A stretch of 64,000 bases of DNA from JBGQOG01 sp052113705. Lineage in GTDB: Bacteria; Pseudomonadota; Alphaproteobacteria; Rhodobacterales; Rhodobacteraceae. The notes under the pieces were generated by a model. It was not told the origin of the DNA. It saw only the letters and a program-made list of their open reading frames with translations, and did not search any database. Location of the stretch: positions 186,001 through 250,000 of the forward strand of contig NZ_JBGQOG010000004.1 of assembly GCF_052113705.1 (NCBI RefSeq). Direction: 5' to 3'. The translations under genes and the position numbers were made by a program. Below are positions 50,639 to 59,315 of the stretch, piece by piece (the stretch's first letter is position 1; every line of letters starts with the position of its first letter).

Positions 50639-51994
50639 TCAGATGGCCGAGCTGTGTCCGGCCTTGGCCAGATCATAGGCATCGAAATGCCGCGCGATCA
50701 TCCGGGTGAGGGGGCGGGCCTCTTCCGGGATGAACAGACCCTCGGGCGTCACTTTGACGAGGCCCTCAAAACTGCTCGCGGCTTCGGTATAAAGGCGGGC
50801 AAGCTCGCTGGGGGCGATGGCGTAATCGCGCAGGATCTCGGCGCTGCTGATGCGAAAGTCGCACATCAGCGCCTCAATCAGCCGGGCGCGCAATCTGTCC
50901 TCGTCCGAGAAGACATGGCCGCGGCTGGTGGAGAACTGCCCGTCGCGGATGGCGGCGGTATGGGCCGAGGTGGCGGGGGCGTTTTGCGCATAGCCCTGCG
51001 GAAACCGCGAGATGGACGAGGCGCCGATGCCGACCAGCACCGGAGAGGGGTCGTCGGTATAGCCCTGAAAGTTGCGGCGCAGGCGACCGGTTTTCTGTGC
51101 AATCGCCAGACCATCGCCGGGGCGGGCGAAATGGTCGATGCCGATTTCCTCATAGCCGTCCCAGACGAAAAGCTGCCGGGCTGTCTCGAACAGCCGCAGC
51201 CGTTCCTGCGGCGTGGGCAATTGATCCGAGGGGATCATGTTCTGCCGCCGAGCCATCCAGGGCACATGCGCATAGCCATAGAGGGCCACCCGGTCGGGGT
51301 TGAGCGACAAGAGCTTTTGCACGGAATCCGAGATCCGCGCATTTGTTTGCCCGGGCAGGCCATAGAGGATGTCGGCGTTCACGCTGGCCACGCTGCGCGC
51401 CCTGATCATCTCGATCGCCGTGCGGGTGATGTCATAGCTTTGTTCGCGACCGATGGTCCTTTGGATCTCCGGGTCGAAATCCTGCACCCCGACCGAGGCG
51501 CGGTTCATCCCCGCCGTCACCAGCGCATCCAGCCGCGCGGCGTCAATCTCATTCGGGTCGATTTCCACCGAGAACTCACCATTCGGGGCCATCGGCGCTG
51601 CGTCAAAGATGGCCTCGGCCAGGCGCGTCATCAACTCGGGGGGCAGAAGGGTGGGGGTGCCGCCCCCCCAATGCAGCCGCGACAGGGTGATTCCCGGTGC
51701 GAGCCGCGCTTTGAGCAGTTTCAACTCGGCCAGCAGCACCTCGGCATAGGCGCGGACCGGATCATCGCTTTGCGTGCCCTGCGTGCGGCAGGCGCAAAAC
51801 CAGCACAGGCGCCGGCAGAACGGCACATGCAGATAGAGGGAGATCTTCTCGCCCGCCGGGATCGCGGTGATCCAGTCGCCGAACATCTCCGCGTCAACCC
51901 CGCCACCGAAATGCGGTGCGGTGGGATAGCTGGTGTAGCGCGGCACGCGTGCGTCGAAAAGCCCGAGGCGGGTGAGTTGCGATTCCTGTTTCAT
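50639..51994 (-). CDS. hemN: Oxygen-independent coproporphyrinogen III oxidase
   Basis: A 451-residue radical SAM enzyme of anaerobic heme synthesis; such genes beside fnrL are called hemZ in some Rhodobacter. The cluster motif is Cys60-x3-Cys64-x2-Cys67 followed by Cys69, the true HemN form (FCRRLCWFCAC). The N-terminal RYTSYPTAPHF is another HemN mark, distinguishing it from HemW. An FNR box centred 42.5 bases before the ATG implies induction under low oxygen. It diverges from fnrL. Confidence 0.95.
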   Translation of the reverse strand: MKQESQLTRLGLFDARVPRYTSYPTAPHFGGGVDAEMFGDWITAIPAGEKISLYLHVPFCRRLCWFCACRTQGTQSDDPVRAYAEVLLAELKLLKARLAPGITLSRLHWGGGTPTLLPPELMTRLAEAIFDAAPMAPNGEFSVEIDPNEIDAARLDALVTAGMNRASVGVQDFDPEIQRTIGREQSYDITRTAIEMIRARSVASVNADILYGLPGQTNARISDSVQKLLSLNPDRVALYGYAHVPWMARRQNMIPSDQLPTPQERLRLFETARQLFVWDGYEEIGIDHFARPGDGLAIAQKTGRLRRNFQGYTDDPSPVLVGIGASSISRFPQGYAQNAPATSAHTAAIRDGQFSTSRGHVFSDEDRLRARLIEALMCDFRISSAEILRDYAIAPSELARLYTEAASSFEGLVKVTPEGLFIPEEARPLTRMIARHFDAYDLAKAGHSSAI

Positions 51995-52029
51995 AGGCGT
52001 AGGTTTAAGCCTGAGATCGCGCGCGAACC

Positions 52030-52043
52030 TTGACCCAAATCAA
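52030..52043. promoter_or_regulatory. FNR box between hemN and fnrL
   Basis: TTGAC-CCAA-ATCAA, one mismatch to the TTGAT-N4-ATCAA consensus. Its centre is 42.5 bases from the hemN ATG and 16.5 bases from the fnrL ATG. Confidence 0.8.
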
Positions 52044-52052
52044 AGTAGTCCC

Positions 52053-52799
52053 ATGACAGCCCATGACGTGCCTGAACTGTCGCATGAATGCGGCGACTGT
52101 CCGATCCGGCACCGTGCGGTTTGCGCGCGCTGCGAAAGCGATGAGTTGGAGACGCTGGAGCAGATCAAATATTACCGCAGCTATGAGGCGGGTCAGACGG
52201 TGGTCTGGTCGGGCGACAAGATGGATTTTGTCGCCTCGGTGGTGTCGGGCATCGCGACGCTGACACAGACGCTGGAGGATGGGCGCACGCAGATGGTGGG
52301 GCTGTTGCTGCCCTCGGATTTTGTCGGGCGGCCGGGGCGCGACAATGCGGCCTATAACGTGATTGCCACCACCGATCTGACCATGTGCTGTTTTCGCAAG
52401 AAACCGTTTGAGGCGATGATGGGGGCCACCCCGCATATCGCGCAACGCTTGCTGGAAATGACGCTGGACGAGCTGGATGCGGCGCGCGAATGGATGCTGC
52501 TGCTCGGCCGCAAGACCGCGCGCGAAAAGATCGCGAGCCTGCTCGCGATCATCGCGCGGCGCGATGCCAGTCTGAAGGTCAGCGCGGTGCGCGGGCGGAT
52601 GAGCTTTGATCTGCCGCTGACGCGCGAGGCGATGGCCGATTATCTGGGGCTGACGCTGGAAACCGTCAGCCGTCAGGTCTCGGCGCTGAAGCGCGATGGG
52701 GTGATCGAACTGGACGGCAAACGTCACGTGACGATTCCCGACATTGACCGCCTGCTGCAGGAAGCGGGCGATGACAGTGACGGTGGTTTCGTCTCCTGA
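52053..52799 (+). CDS. fnrL: Oxygen-sensing Crp/Fnr regulator FnrL
   Basis: A 248-residue regulator. N-terminal cysteines Cys13, Cys16, Cys24 and Cys27 and Cys112/Cys113 (MCCF) provide the 4Fe-4S ligands that sense oxygen. The cyclic-nucleotide-like domain (about 45-150) is followed by a dimer helix and a winged helix whose recognition helix has the E-xx-S-R pattern (LETVSRQVSALKR), specifying TTGAT half-sites. Start chosen at MTAHDVPEL. In Rhodobacter it activates cbb3 oxidase and tetrapyrrole genes at low oxygen, matching the boxes seen here. Confidence 0.96.
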   Translation: MTAHDVPELSHECGDCPIRHRAVCARCESDELETLEQIKYYRSYEAGQTVVWSGDKMDFVASVVSGIATLTQTLEDGRTQMVGLLLPSDFVGRPGRDNAAYNVIATTDLTMCCFRKKPFEAMMGATPHIAQRLLEMTLDELDAAREWMLLLGRKTAREKIASLLAIIARRDASLKVSAVRGRMSFDLPLTREAMADYLGLTLETVSRQVSALKRDGVIELDGKRHVTIPDIDRLLQEAGDDSDGGFVS

Positions 52800-52826
52800 C
52801 ATCGGCGACCGCGCAGTGCGGTGAAA

Positions 52827-52850
52827 CGGGGCCCGCGGGCCCCGCTTTCT
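52827..52850. terminator. Terminator between fnrL and uspA
   Basis: Palindrome CGGGGCCCG/CGGGCCCCG followed by CTTTCTT on the plus strand. It serves fnrL and may serve the convergent uspA too. Confidence 0.7.
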
Positions 52851-52862
52851 TGGCCATTTTCG

Positions 52863-53702
52863 TTAGTGGGCCATCAGTACCGGCAGCGGGGCTGCCTCCA
52901 GCATGGAGCGGGTGGCGCCGCCCAGAATCGCTTCGCGGAAGCGCGAATGGCCATAGGCCCCCATCACCAGAAGGTCGGCATTGGTGTCGCGCATGTGCCG
53001 GATCAGCACGTCACTGACTTTCGGCAAGGTTTTGGCCAGGACCGAGATTTCACAGCTGATCCCGTGACGCGCGAGCATCTGGCTGAGCTGGCCGCCCGGG
53101 TCCGAGCGCTCTGGCCCGTGGGCGGGCGGGTCAATGACGGTGATGTCCACCAGATCTGCGGCCATCAGCAAGGGCATGGCGCTGCGGATGGCGGCCATGG
53201 CTTCGGCGCTTTGGTTCCAGGCAATGGTGACGCGCCGGGCTTTGGGCGCGGCATCGGCGCCCTTGGGCACCAGCAAGACCGGGACGCGCCCGTCAAAGAG
53301 GGCGGATTCCACCACCGCCTCGGCCTCGGAGGCGTGGCCGGTGCCATAGGGCTGGGCCAGCACCACCAGATCGGCAAAGCGGGCACGCAGCCCGACGAGC
53401 GAGCCGATCGCCCCCAACTGCACAACGGCAGTGTCCAAAGACCAGCGAATTTCCTCGCCTGCCAGCCGCTGGCGCAGCGCGGCCTCGGTGGCGCGCGCCT
53501 CGGTTTCGGCCTGATTGAGGGTTTCTTGCAGCAGATAGGCGCTGGCACCGGCGTAGTAATAGCCCGCCTGCGTGCGGTCGACGCCGAGGCACAGCACATC
53601 GAGATGCGCGTTTTCGGTGCGGGCGGTGGCAATCGCGACGTTCAGCTGGTCATGGGCGGCTGCGGCATCGCTGACAACGGTCAGAATGGTTTTATAGGCC
53701 AT
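52863..53702 (-). CDS. uspA: Universal stress protein, tandem Usp domains
   Basis: A 279-residue cytoplasmic protein of two UspA-like folds (about residues 1-140 and 150-279). The second ends with DLLVMGAYGHSRFREAILGGATRSML, including the G-x9-G-S/T ATP-binding type signature. The first half has a less conserved loop. The ATG at 53702 is supported by an upstream GGAGGA. It diverges from ccoN and has a perfect FNR box 68.5 bases upstream, so it is probably an FnrL target. Its task in microaerobic cells is unknown. Confidence 0.92.
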   Translation of the reverse strand: MAYKTILTVVSDAAAAHDQLNVAIATARTENAHLDVLCLGVDRTQAGYYYAGASAYLLQETLNQAETEARATEAALRQRLAGEEIRWSLDTAVVQLGAIGSLVGLRARFADLVVLAQPYGTGHASEAEAVVESALFDGRVPVLLVPKGADAAPKARRVTIAWNQSAEAMAAIRSAMPLLMAADLVDITVIDPPAHGPERSDPGGQLSQMLARHGISCEISVLAKTLPKVSDVLIRHMRDTNADLLVMGAYGHSRFREAILGGATRSMLEAAPLPVLMAH

Positions 53703-53763
53703 GGAGGGTCCTCCGGTTGCGAATTTCCTGTCAGCAGCTTCCCACGTTTTCCCCGCGCGTCCC

Positions 53764-53777
53764 TTGATCCCGATCAA
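53764..53777. promoter_or_regulatory. FNR box, uspA-proximal
   Basis: TTGAT-CCCG-ATCAA, a perfect consensus. At the usual -41.5 position it would place the uspA start about 27 bases before its ATG. It is 195 bases from ccoN. Confidence 0.85.
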
Positions 53778-53856
53778 GTGGTGAATTCTTTGTGAACTCG
53801 CCTTAGGCGTGTACTGTGCCGATATGTCACGCCCGCAGAAGGCGGATGACCGGAAA

Positions 53857-53870
53857 TTGATGCAGATCAA
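53857..53870. promoter_or_regulatory. FNR box, ccoN-proximal
   Basis: TTGAT-GCAG-ATCAA, a second perfect consensus, centred about 102 bases before the ccoN ATG. A class II site here would start transcription near 53905. Confidence 0.85.
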
Positions 53871-53965
53871 GGCAGGGGCACGCCCTGCGAGAGAAAAGCA
53901 GGGACGTCGGGAAGTCTCCACCAGCTTGCGAGTCGGGGACCAGACGGGACGAAGGGACGCTATTC

Positions 53966-55573
53966 ATGTGGGATTATTTGAAGCTGGTCGTGCTGGGGGG
54001 AATTGCGCTGCTGGCGGCGATCGCCGCCAATTACGCGCATGATCTGGCCTATATGGTGAATGCGCTGACGGTCATGCTGGCCGCGGCGATCACCTTCATC
54101 TGGGTGCTGCGGCACATGGACGAGGGCAGAATGCCTGCCCCGGCCAATGAATATAATGACGGGGTGATCCGCGCAGGCGTGATCGCCACCTCGCTTTGGG
54201 GGGTCGTGGGCTTTCTGGTCGGTGTGTTCATCGCCTTTGAGCTGGCCTTCCCCGAACTCAATATGTCGAATTTCGCACATGGCTATCTGAACTTCGGCAA
54301 GCTGCGGCCGCTGCACACTTCGGCGGTGATCTTTGCCTTTGGCGGCAACGCGCTGATCGCCTCGTCGTTCTATGTTGTGCAGCGCACCTCGGCGACGCGG
54401 CTCTGGGGCGGCAATGCCGGCTGGTTCGTGTTCTGGGGCTATAACCTGTTCATCGTGCTGGCGGCCACGGGCTATATCCTCGGCGCCACGCAATCCAAGG
54501 AATATGCCGAGCCGGAATGGTATGTCGACCATTGGCTGACCATCGTCTGGGTGGTGTATCTGCTGGTCTTCCTCGGCACGATTTTGAAGCGCCGCGAGCC
54601 GCATATCTATGTGGCAAACTGGTTCTATCTCTCGTTCATCGTCACCATTGCCATGCTGCATCTGGTCAACAACCTCTCGGTGCCGGTGTCGATCTTTGGC
54701 TCGAAATCCGTGCAGCTCTTCTCGGGCGTGCAGGATGCGATGACGCAATGGTGGTACGGCCATAACGCCGTGGGCTTCTTCCTCACCGCCGGTTTCCTCG
54801 GGATGATGTATTACTTCGTGCCGAAACAGGCCGAACGCCCGGTCTACAGCTACAAACTGTCGATCGTGCACTTCTGGGCACTGATCTTCCTCTACATCTG
54901 GGCCGGTCCGCACCATTTGCACTATACCGCGCTGCCCGACTGGGCCTCGACCCTGGGGATGGTTTTCTCGATCATGCTGTGGATGCCCTCCTGGGGCGGG
55001 ATGATCAACGGTCTGATGACGCTCTCGGGCGCCTGGGACAAGCTGCGCACCGATCCGATCATCCGGATGATGGTGGTCTCCATCGGCTTCTACGGCATGT
55101 CGACCTTTGAAGGTCCGATGATGTCGATCAAGGCGGTGAACTCGCTCAGCCACTACACTGACTGGACGATTGGCCACGTGCATTCCGGCGCGCTCGGCTG
55201 GAACGGGATGATCACCTTCGGGATGCTCTATTTCCTCGTGCCGAAACTCTGGAACCGTCCGGCGCTCTATTCGCTGAAACTGGTCTCCTGGCACTTCTGG
55301 CTCGCCACCATCGGCATCGTGCTCTACGCGGCCTCGATGTGGGTGACCGGGATCATGGAAGGGCTGATGTGGCGCGAAGTGGATGCCAACGGTTTCCTCG
55401 TCAACACCTTTGCCGATACCGTTGCCGCGAAACATCCGATGTATGTGGTGCGCGGTCTGGGCGGGGTCATGTACCTCACCGGCGGGATCATCATGCTCTA
55501 CAACCTCTGGGCGACGGTCGCCAAACAGCCCCGCGAGGCGGGTGCTGGTGTCGCCGCTGTGCCGGCAGAATAA
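53966..55573 (+). CDS. ccoN: cbb3 cytochrome c oxidase subunit I
   Basis: A 535-residue heme-copper oxidase subunit with about twelve membrane helices. It carries the low-spin heme b and the heme b3-CuB centre of the high-affinity terminal oxidase. Conserved segments include GYLNFGKLRPLHTSAVIFAF (heme ligand His), WWYGHNAVGFFLTAGF with the CuB histidine and its cross-linked Tyr region, WAGPHHLHYTALPDW (two CuB His) and HSGALGWNGM. It is the first gene of ccoNOQP, under a perfect FNR box. Confidence 0.98.
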   Translation: MWDYLKLVVLGGIALLAAIAANYAHDLAYMVNALTVMLAAAITFIWVLRHMDEGRMPAPANEYNDGVIRAGVIATSLWGVVGFLVGVFIAFELAFPELNMSNFAHGYLNFGKLRPLHTSAVIFAFGGNALIASSFYVVQRTSATRLWGGNAGWFVFWGYNLFIVLAATGYILGATQSKEYAEPEWYVDHWLTIVWVVYLLVFLGTILKRREPHIYVANWFYLSFIVTIAMLHLVNNLSVPVSIFGSKSVQLFSGVQDAMTQWWYGHNAVGFFLTAGFLGMMYYFVPKQAERPVYSYKLSIVHFWALIFLYIWAGPHHLHYTALPDWASTLGMVFSIMLWMPSWGGMINGLMTLSGAWDKLRTDPIIRMMVVSIGFYGMSTFEGPMMSIKAVNSLSHYTDWTIGHVHSGALGWNGMITFGMLYFLVPKLWNRPALYSLKLVSWHFWLATIGIVLYAASMWVTGIMEGLMWREVDANGFLVNTFADTVAAKHPMYVVRGLGGVMYLTGGIIMLYNLWATVAKQPREAGAGVAAVPAE

Positions 55574-55586
55574 GGGGGCCGGAAAC

Positions 55587-56312
55587 ATGGGACTTCTTGA
55601 TAAACACGGCGTTCTGGAAAAGAACGCAACCCTGTTGCTCGCCGGCTCTTTGCTGGTGGTGACCATCGGCGGGATTGTTGAGATCGCACCGCTCTTCTAC
55701 CTTGAGAACACCATCGAAAAGGTCGAAGGCGTGCGCCCCTACAGCCCGCTGGAACTGACCGGACGCGACATCTACGTCCGCGAGGGCTGCTATGTCTGCC
55801 ACAGTCAGATGATCCGGCCGATGCGCGATGAAGTGCAGCGCTATGGCCATTACAGCCTCGCGGCGGAATCGATGTATGACCATCCGTTCCAATGGGGCTC
55901 CAAGCGCACCGGGCCGGATCTGGCCCGGGTGGGCGGGCGCTATTCCAACGCCTGGCATGTGGACCACCTGACCGATCCGCAATCGGTGGTGCCGGAATCG
56001 GTGATGCCGAAATACGGCTTCCTGGCCGACCGGCTGATCTCGCCCAAATACATCGAGGATCGGCTGAAGGCCGATGCGATGGTGGGCGTGCCCTATACCT
56101 CGGAGATGATCGAGGTGGCCAAGGCCGATTTCGCCGCGCAGGCCGATCCGGATGCCGATACCGACGGGCTCTTGTCGCGCTATCACGACGCGAATATCGG
56201 CAATTTCGATGGCCGTCCGGGGATCTCCGAGATGGACGCGCTGATTTCCTATCTTCAGGTGCTGGGCACGATGGTCGATTTCTCGACCTTCGAACCGGCC
56301 CCCAGCCGATAG
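55587..56312 (+). CDS. ccoO: cbb3 oxidase subunit II, mono-heme cytochrome c
   Basis: A 241-residue membrane-anchored cytochrome c (FixO family). One N-terminal helix (about residues 13-33) is followed by the periplasmic domain with Cys68-x2-Cys71-His72 and a Met ligand in the region of VPESVMPKYGFL. It passes electrons from CcoP to CcoN. It starts 13 bases after ccoN; the chosen ATG gives the standard MGLLDKHG start. Confidence 0.97.
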   Translation: MGLLDKHGVLEKNATLLLAGSLLVVTIGGIVEIAPLFYLENTIEKVEGVRPYSPLELTGRDIYVREGCYVCHSQMIRPMRDEVQRYGHYSLAAESMYDHPFQWGSKRTGPDLARVGGRYSNAWHVDHLTDPQSVVPESVMPKYGFLADRLISPKYIEDRLKADAMVGVPYTSEMIEVAKADFAAQADPDADTDGLLSRYHDANIGNFDGRPGISEMDALISYLQVLGTMVDFSTFEPAPSR

Positions 56313-56321
56313 GAGGGGCGG

Positions 56322-56558
56322 ATGGATTATCATCTGTTGCGTGAGATTGCCGACAGCTGGGTGCTGTTGGCGCTGACGCTGTTCTTCGTGGCCGCCGTGG
56401 CCTGGGCCTGGCGCCCGGGCAGCCGCAGCGCCCATGACGACAGCGCAGCAATTCCGTTCCGGCATGATGACAGGCCCGCGCCTGCCCCCGCCCCCCGGGG
56501 CGATGCGGTGGCGCAGGGCAGCAACCGGGAAGCCCCGGCCAAGGAGGCGATGAAATGA
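56322..56558 (+). CDS. ccoQ: cbb3 oxidase subunit IV
   Basis: A 78-residue small subunit with one membrane helix (about residues 13-31) and a Pro/Ala-rich cytoplasmic tail. The start MDYHLLREIADSWVLLALT resembles the FixQ/CcoQ form. In Rhodobacter CcoQ is linked to redox signalling and oxidase stability. It starts 9 bases after ccoO and overlaps ccoP by 4 bases (ATGA). The tail is longer than in FixQ of rhizobia. Confidence 0.93.
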   Translation: MDYHLLREIADSWVLLALTLFFVAAVAWAWRPGSRSAHDDSAAIPFRHDDRPAPAPAPRGDAVAQGSNREAPAKEAMK

Positions 56559-57424
56559 GCAGGAAACCGATCACGACGAAAGCTGATCCTGATACCACCG
56601 GCCACAGCTGGGATGGCATTCAGGAGTTCAACAACCCGCTTCCGCGCTGGTGGCTCTATACCTTCTACATCTGCATCATCTGGGCGCTGGGCTATACGGT
56701 CCTCTATCCGGCCTGGCCGCTGTTGACCGGCGCCACGCCGGGGATCCTCGGCGCCTCGACCCGCGCCGATGTGGCGGCCGAGATTCAGCGCTTTGCCGAT
56801 GCGAACGGGCCGATCGAGGCCAAGCTGGTGGCCACCGATCTGACCGCGATTGCGGCGGATCCGGAGCTGGAGACCTTTGCGCAAAACGCAGGTGCCGCGG
56901 TCTTTGGCACCTGGTGCGCGCAGTGCCACGGCTCGGGCGCCGAGGGGAACAAGGGCTATCCCAGCCTGTTGGACAATGACTGGCTCTGGGGCGGCACGAT
57001 CGAGGATATCCACACCACGATCACCCATGGCATCCGCAACACCACCGATGCCGATGCGCGCTATTCGCAGATGCCCGCCTTTGGCAAGGATGAGCTGCTC
57101 GACAAGGATCAGATCGCGGCGGTGGTACAGCATGTGCGGCAGATCTCGGGTCAGGAGTTTGACGCCGGGCTGGCCGCAACGGGCGCGCAGGTCTTTGCCG
57201 ACAATTGCGTCGCCTGCCATGGTGAAGACGGCAAGGGGATGCGCGAGCAGGGCGCGCCGAACCTGACCGACAAGATCTGGCTCTATGGCGGCGATGTGGC
57301 CACGCTGACCGAGACGGTGACCAATGCCCGCTTCGGGGTGATGCCGGCCTGGACGGGCCGTTTGTCCGAGGCCGAGATTCGCGCCGTGGCGAGCTATGTC
57401 CACAGCCGGGGCGGTGGCGAGTAA
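56555..57424 (+). CDS. ccoP: cbb3 oxidase subunit III, di-heme cytochrome c
   Basis: A 289-residue entry-point cytochrome. After a cytoplasmic N-terminus with WDGIQEFNNPLPRWWLYTF, a helix (about residues 32-55) leads to two periplasmic cytochrome domains with heme motifs C121-AQ-C124-H125 and C218-VA-C221-H222. It receives electrons from soluble or membrane-bound cytochromes such as cytochrome cy. Length is normal. A terminator follows at 57448. Confidence 0.97.
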   Translation: MSRKPITTKADPDTTGHSWDGIQEFNNPLPRWWLYTFYICIIWALGYTVLYPAWPLLTGATPGILGASTRADVAAEIQRFADANGPIEAKLVATDLTAIAADPELETFAQNAGAAVFGTWCAQCHGSGAEGNKGYPSLLDNDWLWGGTIEDIHTTITHGIRNTTDADARYSQMPAFGKDELLDKDQIAAVVQHVRQISGQEFDAGLAATGAQVFADNCVACHGEDGKGMREQGAPNLTDKIWLYGGDVATLTETVTNARFGVMPAWTGRLSEAEIRAVASYVHSRGGGE

Positions 57425-57447
57425 ACCCGCGCCGCATGCGAAACGGA

Positions 57448-57469
57448 GGGCCCCTTTCGGGGCCCTTTT
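57448..57469 (+). terminator. Intrinsic terminator of ccoNOQP
   Basis: GGGCCCC, loop TTTC, GGGGCCC, then TTTTGTCTTTT, 24 bases after the ccoP stop. Confidence 0.92.
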
Positions 57470-57581
57470 GTCTTTTCCGGCGCCTTCCTTGCGTGACGCA
57501 GATCTATTGGGCGCCAATCCGGCACCGGTGCATGTCCGGTGGACCTGCATATCGGACGGGCCAGCAGACCGGATGGGCCGG

Positions 57582-57595
57582 TTGATTCAGGTCAA
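57582..57595. promoter_or_regulatory. Orphan FNR box
   Basis: TTGAT-TCAG-GTCAA, one mismatch to consensus, 283 bases before the ccoG ATG and well beyond the ccoP terminator. Confidence 0.6.
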
Positions 57596-57795
57596 TGTGG
57601 CGCCGCGCTGTCTGACCTACCGTCGCTTTTGACAGGGGCCCCGGTCCCCGTCATGGCCCGGCTCCCCGACCTGTTCGCGCGTTTCCTGGGGGGCCGGTGC
57701 CCATCCTCATCACCGTCACAATGCCTTGTCCCCGCGTCCTGCGACGCCCTGCCGCAGGCGCCGGGGGCCGCAGGACGCCCCTAAATTCTACATTT

Positions 57796-57809
57796 TTGAC
57801 ACATGTCAA
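57796..57809. promoter_or_regulatory. FNR box upstream of ccoG
   Basis: TTGAC-ACAT-GTCAA, a fully symmetrical variant, centred 69.5 bases before the ccoG ATG. A class II site would give a start near 57844. Confidence 0.8.
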
Positions 57810-57871
57810 AGTGCAGGGGCGGGGCGCATACTAAGCCACGCTGAGCACATCCCAGCCAACGGAGAAGAACC

Positions 57872-59314
57872 GTGAGCACCCCCGAAGCGACCCCGCTCTA
57901 TGCCGCCCGTGAACCGATCTTTCCACGCCGCGTCTCGGGCAAATTCCGCAACCTCAAATGGGTGCTGATGGCGCTGATGCTCGGGGTCTATTACCTCTTG
58001 CCGCTGATCCGCTGGGACCGGGGTCCGGCGATGCCGGATCAGGCGGTGCTGGTGGATCTGGCGAACCGGCGATTCTTCTTTTTCATGATCGAGATCTGGC
58101 CGCATGAATTCTATTTCGTGGCGGGCCTGTTGATCATGGCGGGGCTGGGGCTGTTTTTGTTCACCTCGGCGCTGGGCCGGGTCTGGTGCGGCTATGCCTG
58201 TCCGCAGACCGTCTGGACCGACCTTTTCATTCTGGTCGAGCGCTGGGTGGAGGGCGACCGCAACGCCCGGCTGCGGCTCTTCCACCAAAAGATGAACTTT
58301 CGCAAATTCCGGCTGCGGGCCACGAAATGGACGCTCTGGCTTCTGATCGGCCTCGCCACCGGCGGCGCTTGGGTGTTCTATTTCACCGATGCACCGACGC
58401 TGGCACGGGATCTGGTCACCGGCCAGGCCAGCATGATCGCCTATGGCACCATGGCCTTCCTGACGCTGACCACCTTTTTCTTTGGCGGTTTCGCGCGCGA
58501 GCAGATCTGCATCTACGCCTGCCCCTGGCCGCGGATTCAGGCGGCGATGATGGATGAAGACACGCTGACCGTCGCCTATCGCGACTGGCGCGGAGAGCCG
58601 CGCGGCAAGCACCGCAAGGTTGAGGATGCCAGTGCCGAGCGGCAGGGCGATTGCATCGACTGCATGGCCTGCGTCAATGTCTGCCCGATGGGGATCGACA
58701 TCCGCAACGGCCAGCAGATGGAGTGCATCACCTGCGCGCTTTGCATTGATGCCTGCGACGATGTGATGGACAAGATCGGCAAGCCGCGCGGGCTGATCGA
58801 TTATATCGCGCTGAAGGATGAATCGCTGGAGCGCGCGGGCGGGCACCCCAAACAGGTGTGGAAACACATTTTCCGGCCGCGCACGCTGCTCTATTTCACC
58901 CTCTGGGGCGGGATTGGCATCGGCCTTGTGGTGGCGCTGTTCATGCGCTCTCCCATCGAGTTCAACGTGACCCCGGTGCGCAAACCGCTCTATGTCATGC
59001 AATCCGACGGCACGATCCGCAACACCTATGAGATCCGCCTGCGCAACATGCAGCCCTTTGAGCATCCGTTCCGCATCTCGGTGACGGCAGCGCCGGGGGT
59101 GGAGGAGCATCTGCACCTGACGATCGAGGATGTTCTGGGTAATGTGGTGACTGTGCCTGCGGATGCGACGCAGCCCAACCGGATTTACATTGATGCCGAA
59201 CCGGGCAGCGATCCGGCGACGGAAAAGCGCAGCGAAATCCGGCTCTGGGTCGAGGATCTGACCGGGCATGACCGGGTCAGCGTCGATACCATCTTTAACG
59301 GGAAGGAAGAGTAA
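57872..59314 (+). CDS. ccoG: Cytochrome cbb3 oxidase accessory protein CcoG (RdxA/FixG type)
   Basis: A 480-residue membrane protein with about five helices and two ferredoxin-type clusters: CIDCMACVNVCPMG (from Cys261) and CITCALCIDACDD, plus the CGYACPQTVW motif near residue 108. CcoG is a cupric reductase that feeds copper into cbb3 assembly. The C-terminal part (after 360) is a periplasmic Ig-like FixG_C domain. It leads ccoGHIS behind an FNR box, with GGAGAA as ribosome site. Confidence 0.96.
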   Translation: MSTPEATPLYAAREPIFPRRVSGKFRNLKWVLMALMLGVYYLLPLIRWDRGPAMPDQAVLVDLANRRFFFFMIEIWPHEFYFVAGLLIMAGLGLFLFTSALGRVWCGYACPQTVWTDLFILVERWVEGDRNARLRLFHQKMNFRKFRLRATKWTLWLLIGLATGGAWVFYFTDAPTLARDLVTGQASMIAYGTMAFLTLTTFFFGGFAREQICIYACPWPRIQAAMMDEDTLTVAYRDWRGEPRGKHRKVEDASAERQGDCIDCMACVNVCPMGIDIRNGQQMECITCALCIDACDDVMDKIGKPRGLIDYIALKDESLERAGGHPKQVWKHIFRPRTLLYFTLWGGIGIGLVVALFMRSPIEFNVTPVRKPLYVMQSDGTIRNTYEIRLRNMQPFEHPFRISVTAAPGVEEHLHLTIEDVLGNVVTVPADATQPNRIYIDAEPGSDPATEKRSEIRLWVEDLTGHDRVSVDTIFNGKEE

Positions 59315-59315
59315 G

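Larger units (their letters stand above)
57470..57871. other. Gene-less region between ccoP and ccoG with two FNR boxes and a hairpin
   Basis: About 400 bases. A small frame (57539-57784) starts poorly and has no recognisable product. The stretch holds FNR-type boxes at 57582 and 57796 and a perfect 10-base inverted repeat GCGTCCTGCG/CGCAGGACGC (57734-57743 and 57769-57778). A small FNR-controlled RNA is possible. Confidence 0.5.

Noticed and set aside
53809..54042. 77-residue plus-strand frame upstream of and overlapping ccoN
   Set aside because: It starts within the FNR-regulated promoter region, has no conserved features and overlaps the true ccoN start.
57539..57784. 81-residue plus-strand frame between ccoP and ccoG
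   Set aside because: No ribosome site or recognisable motif; codon pattern unlike the neighbours. I treat the interval as non-coding.
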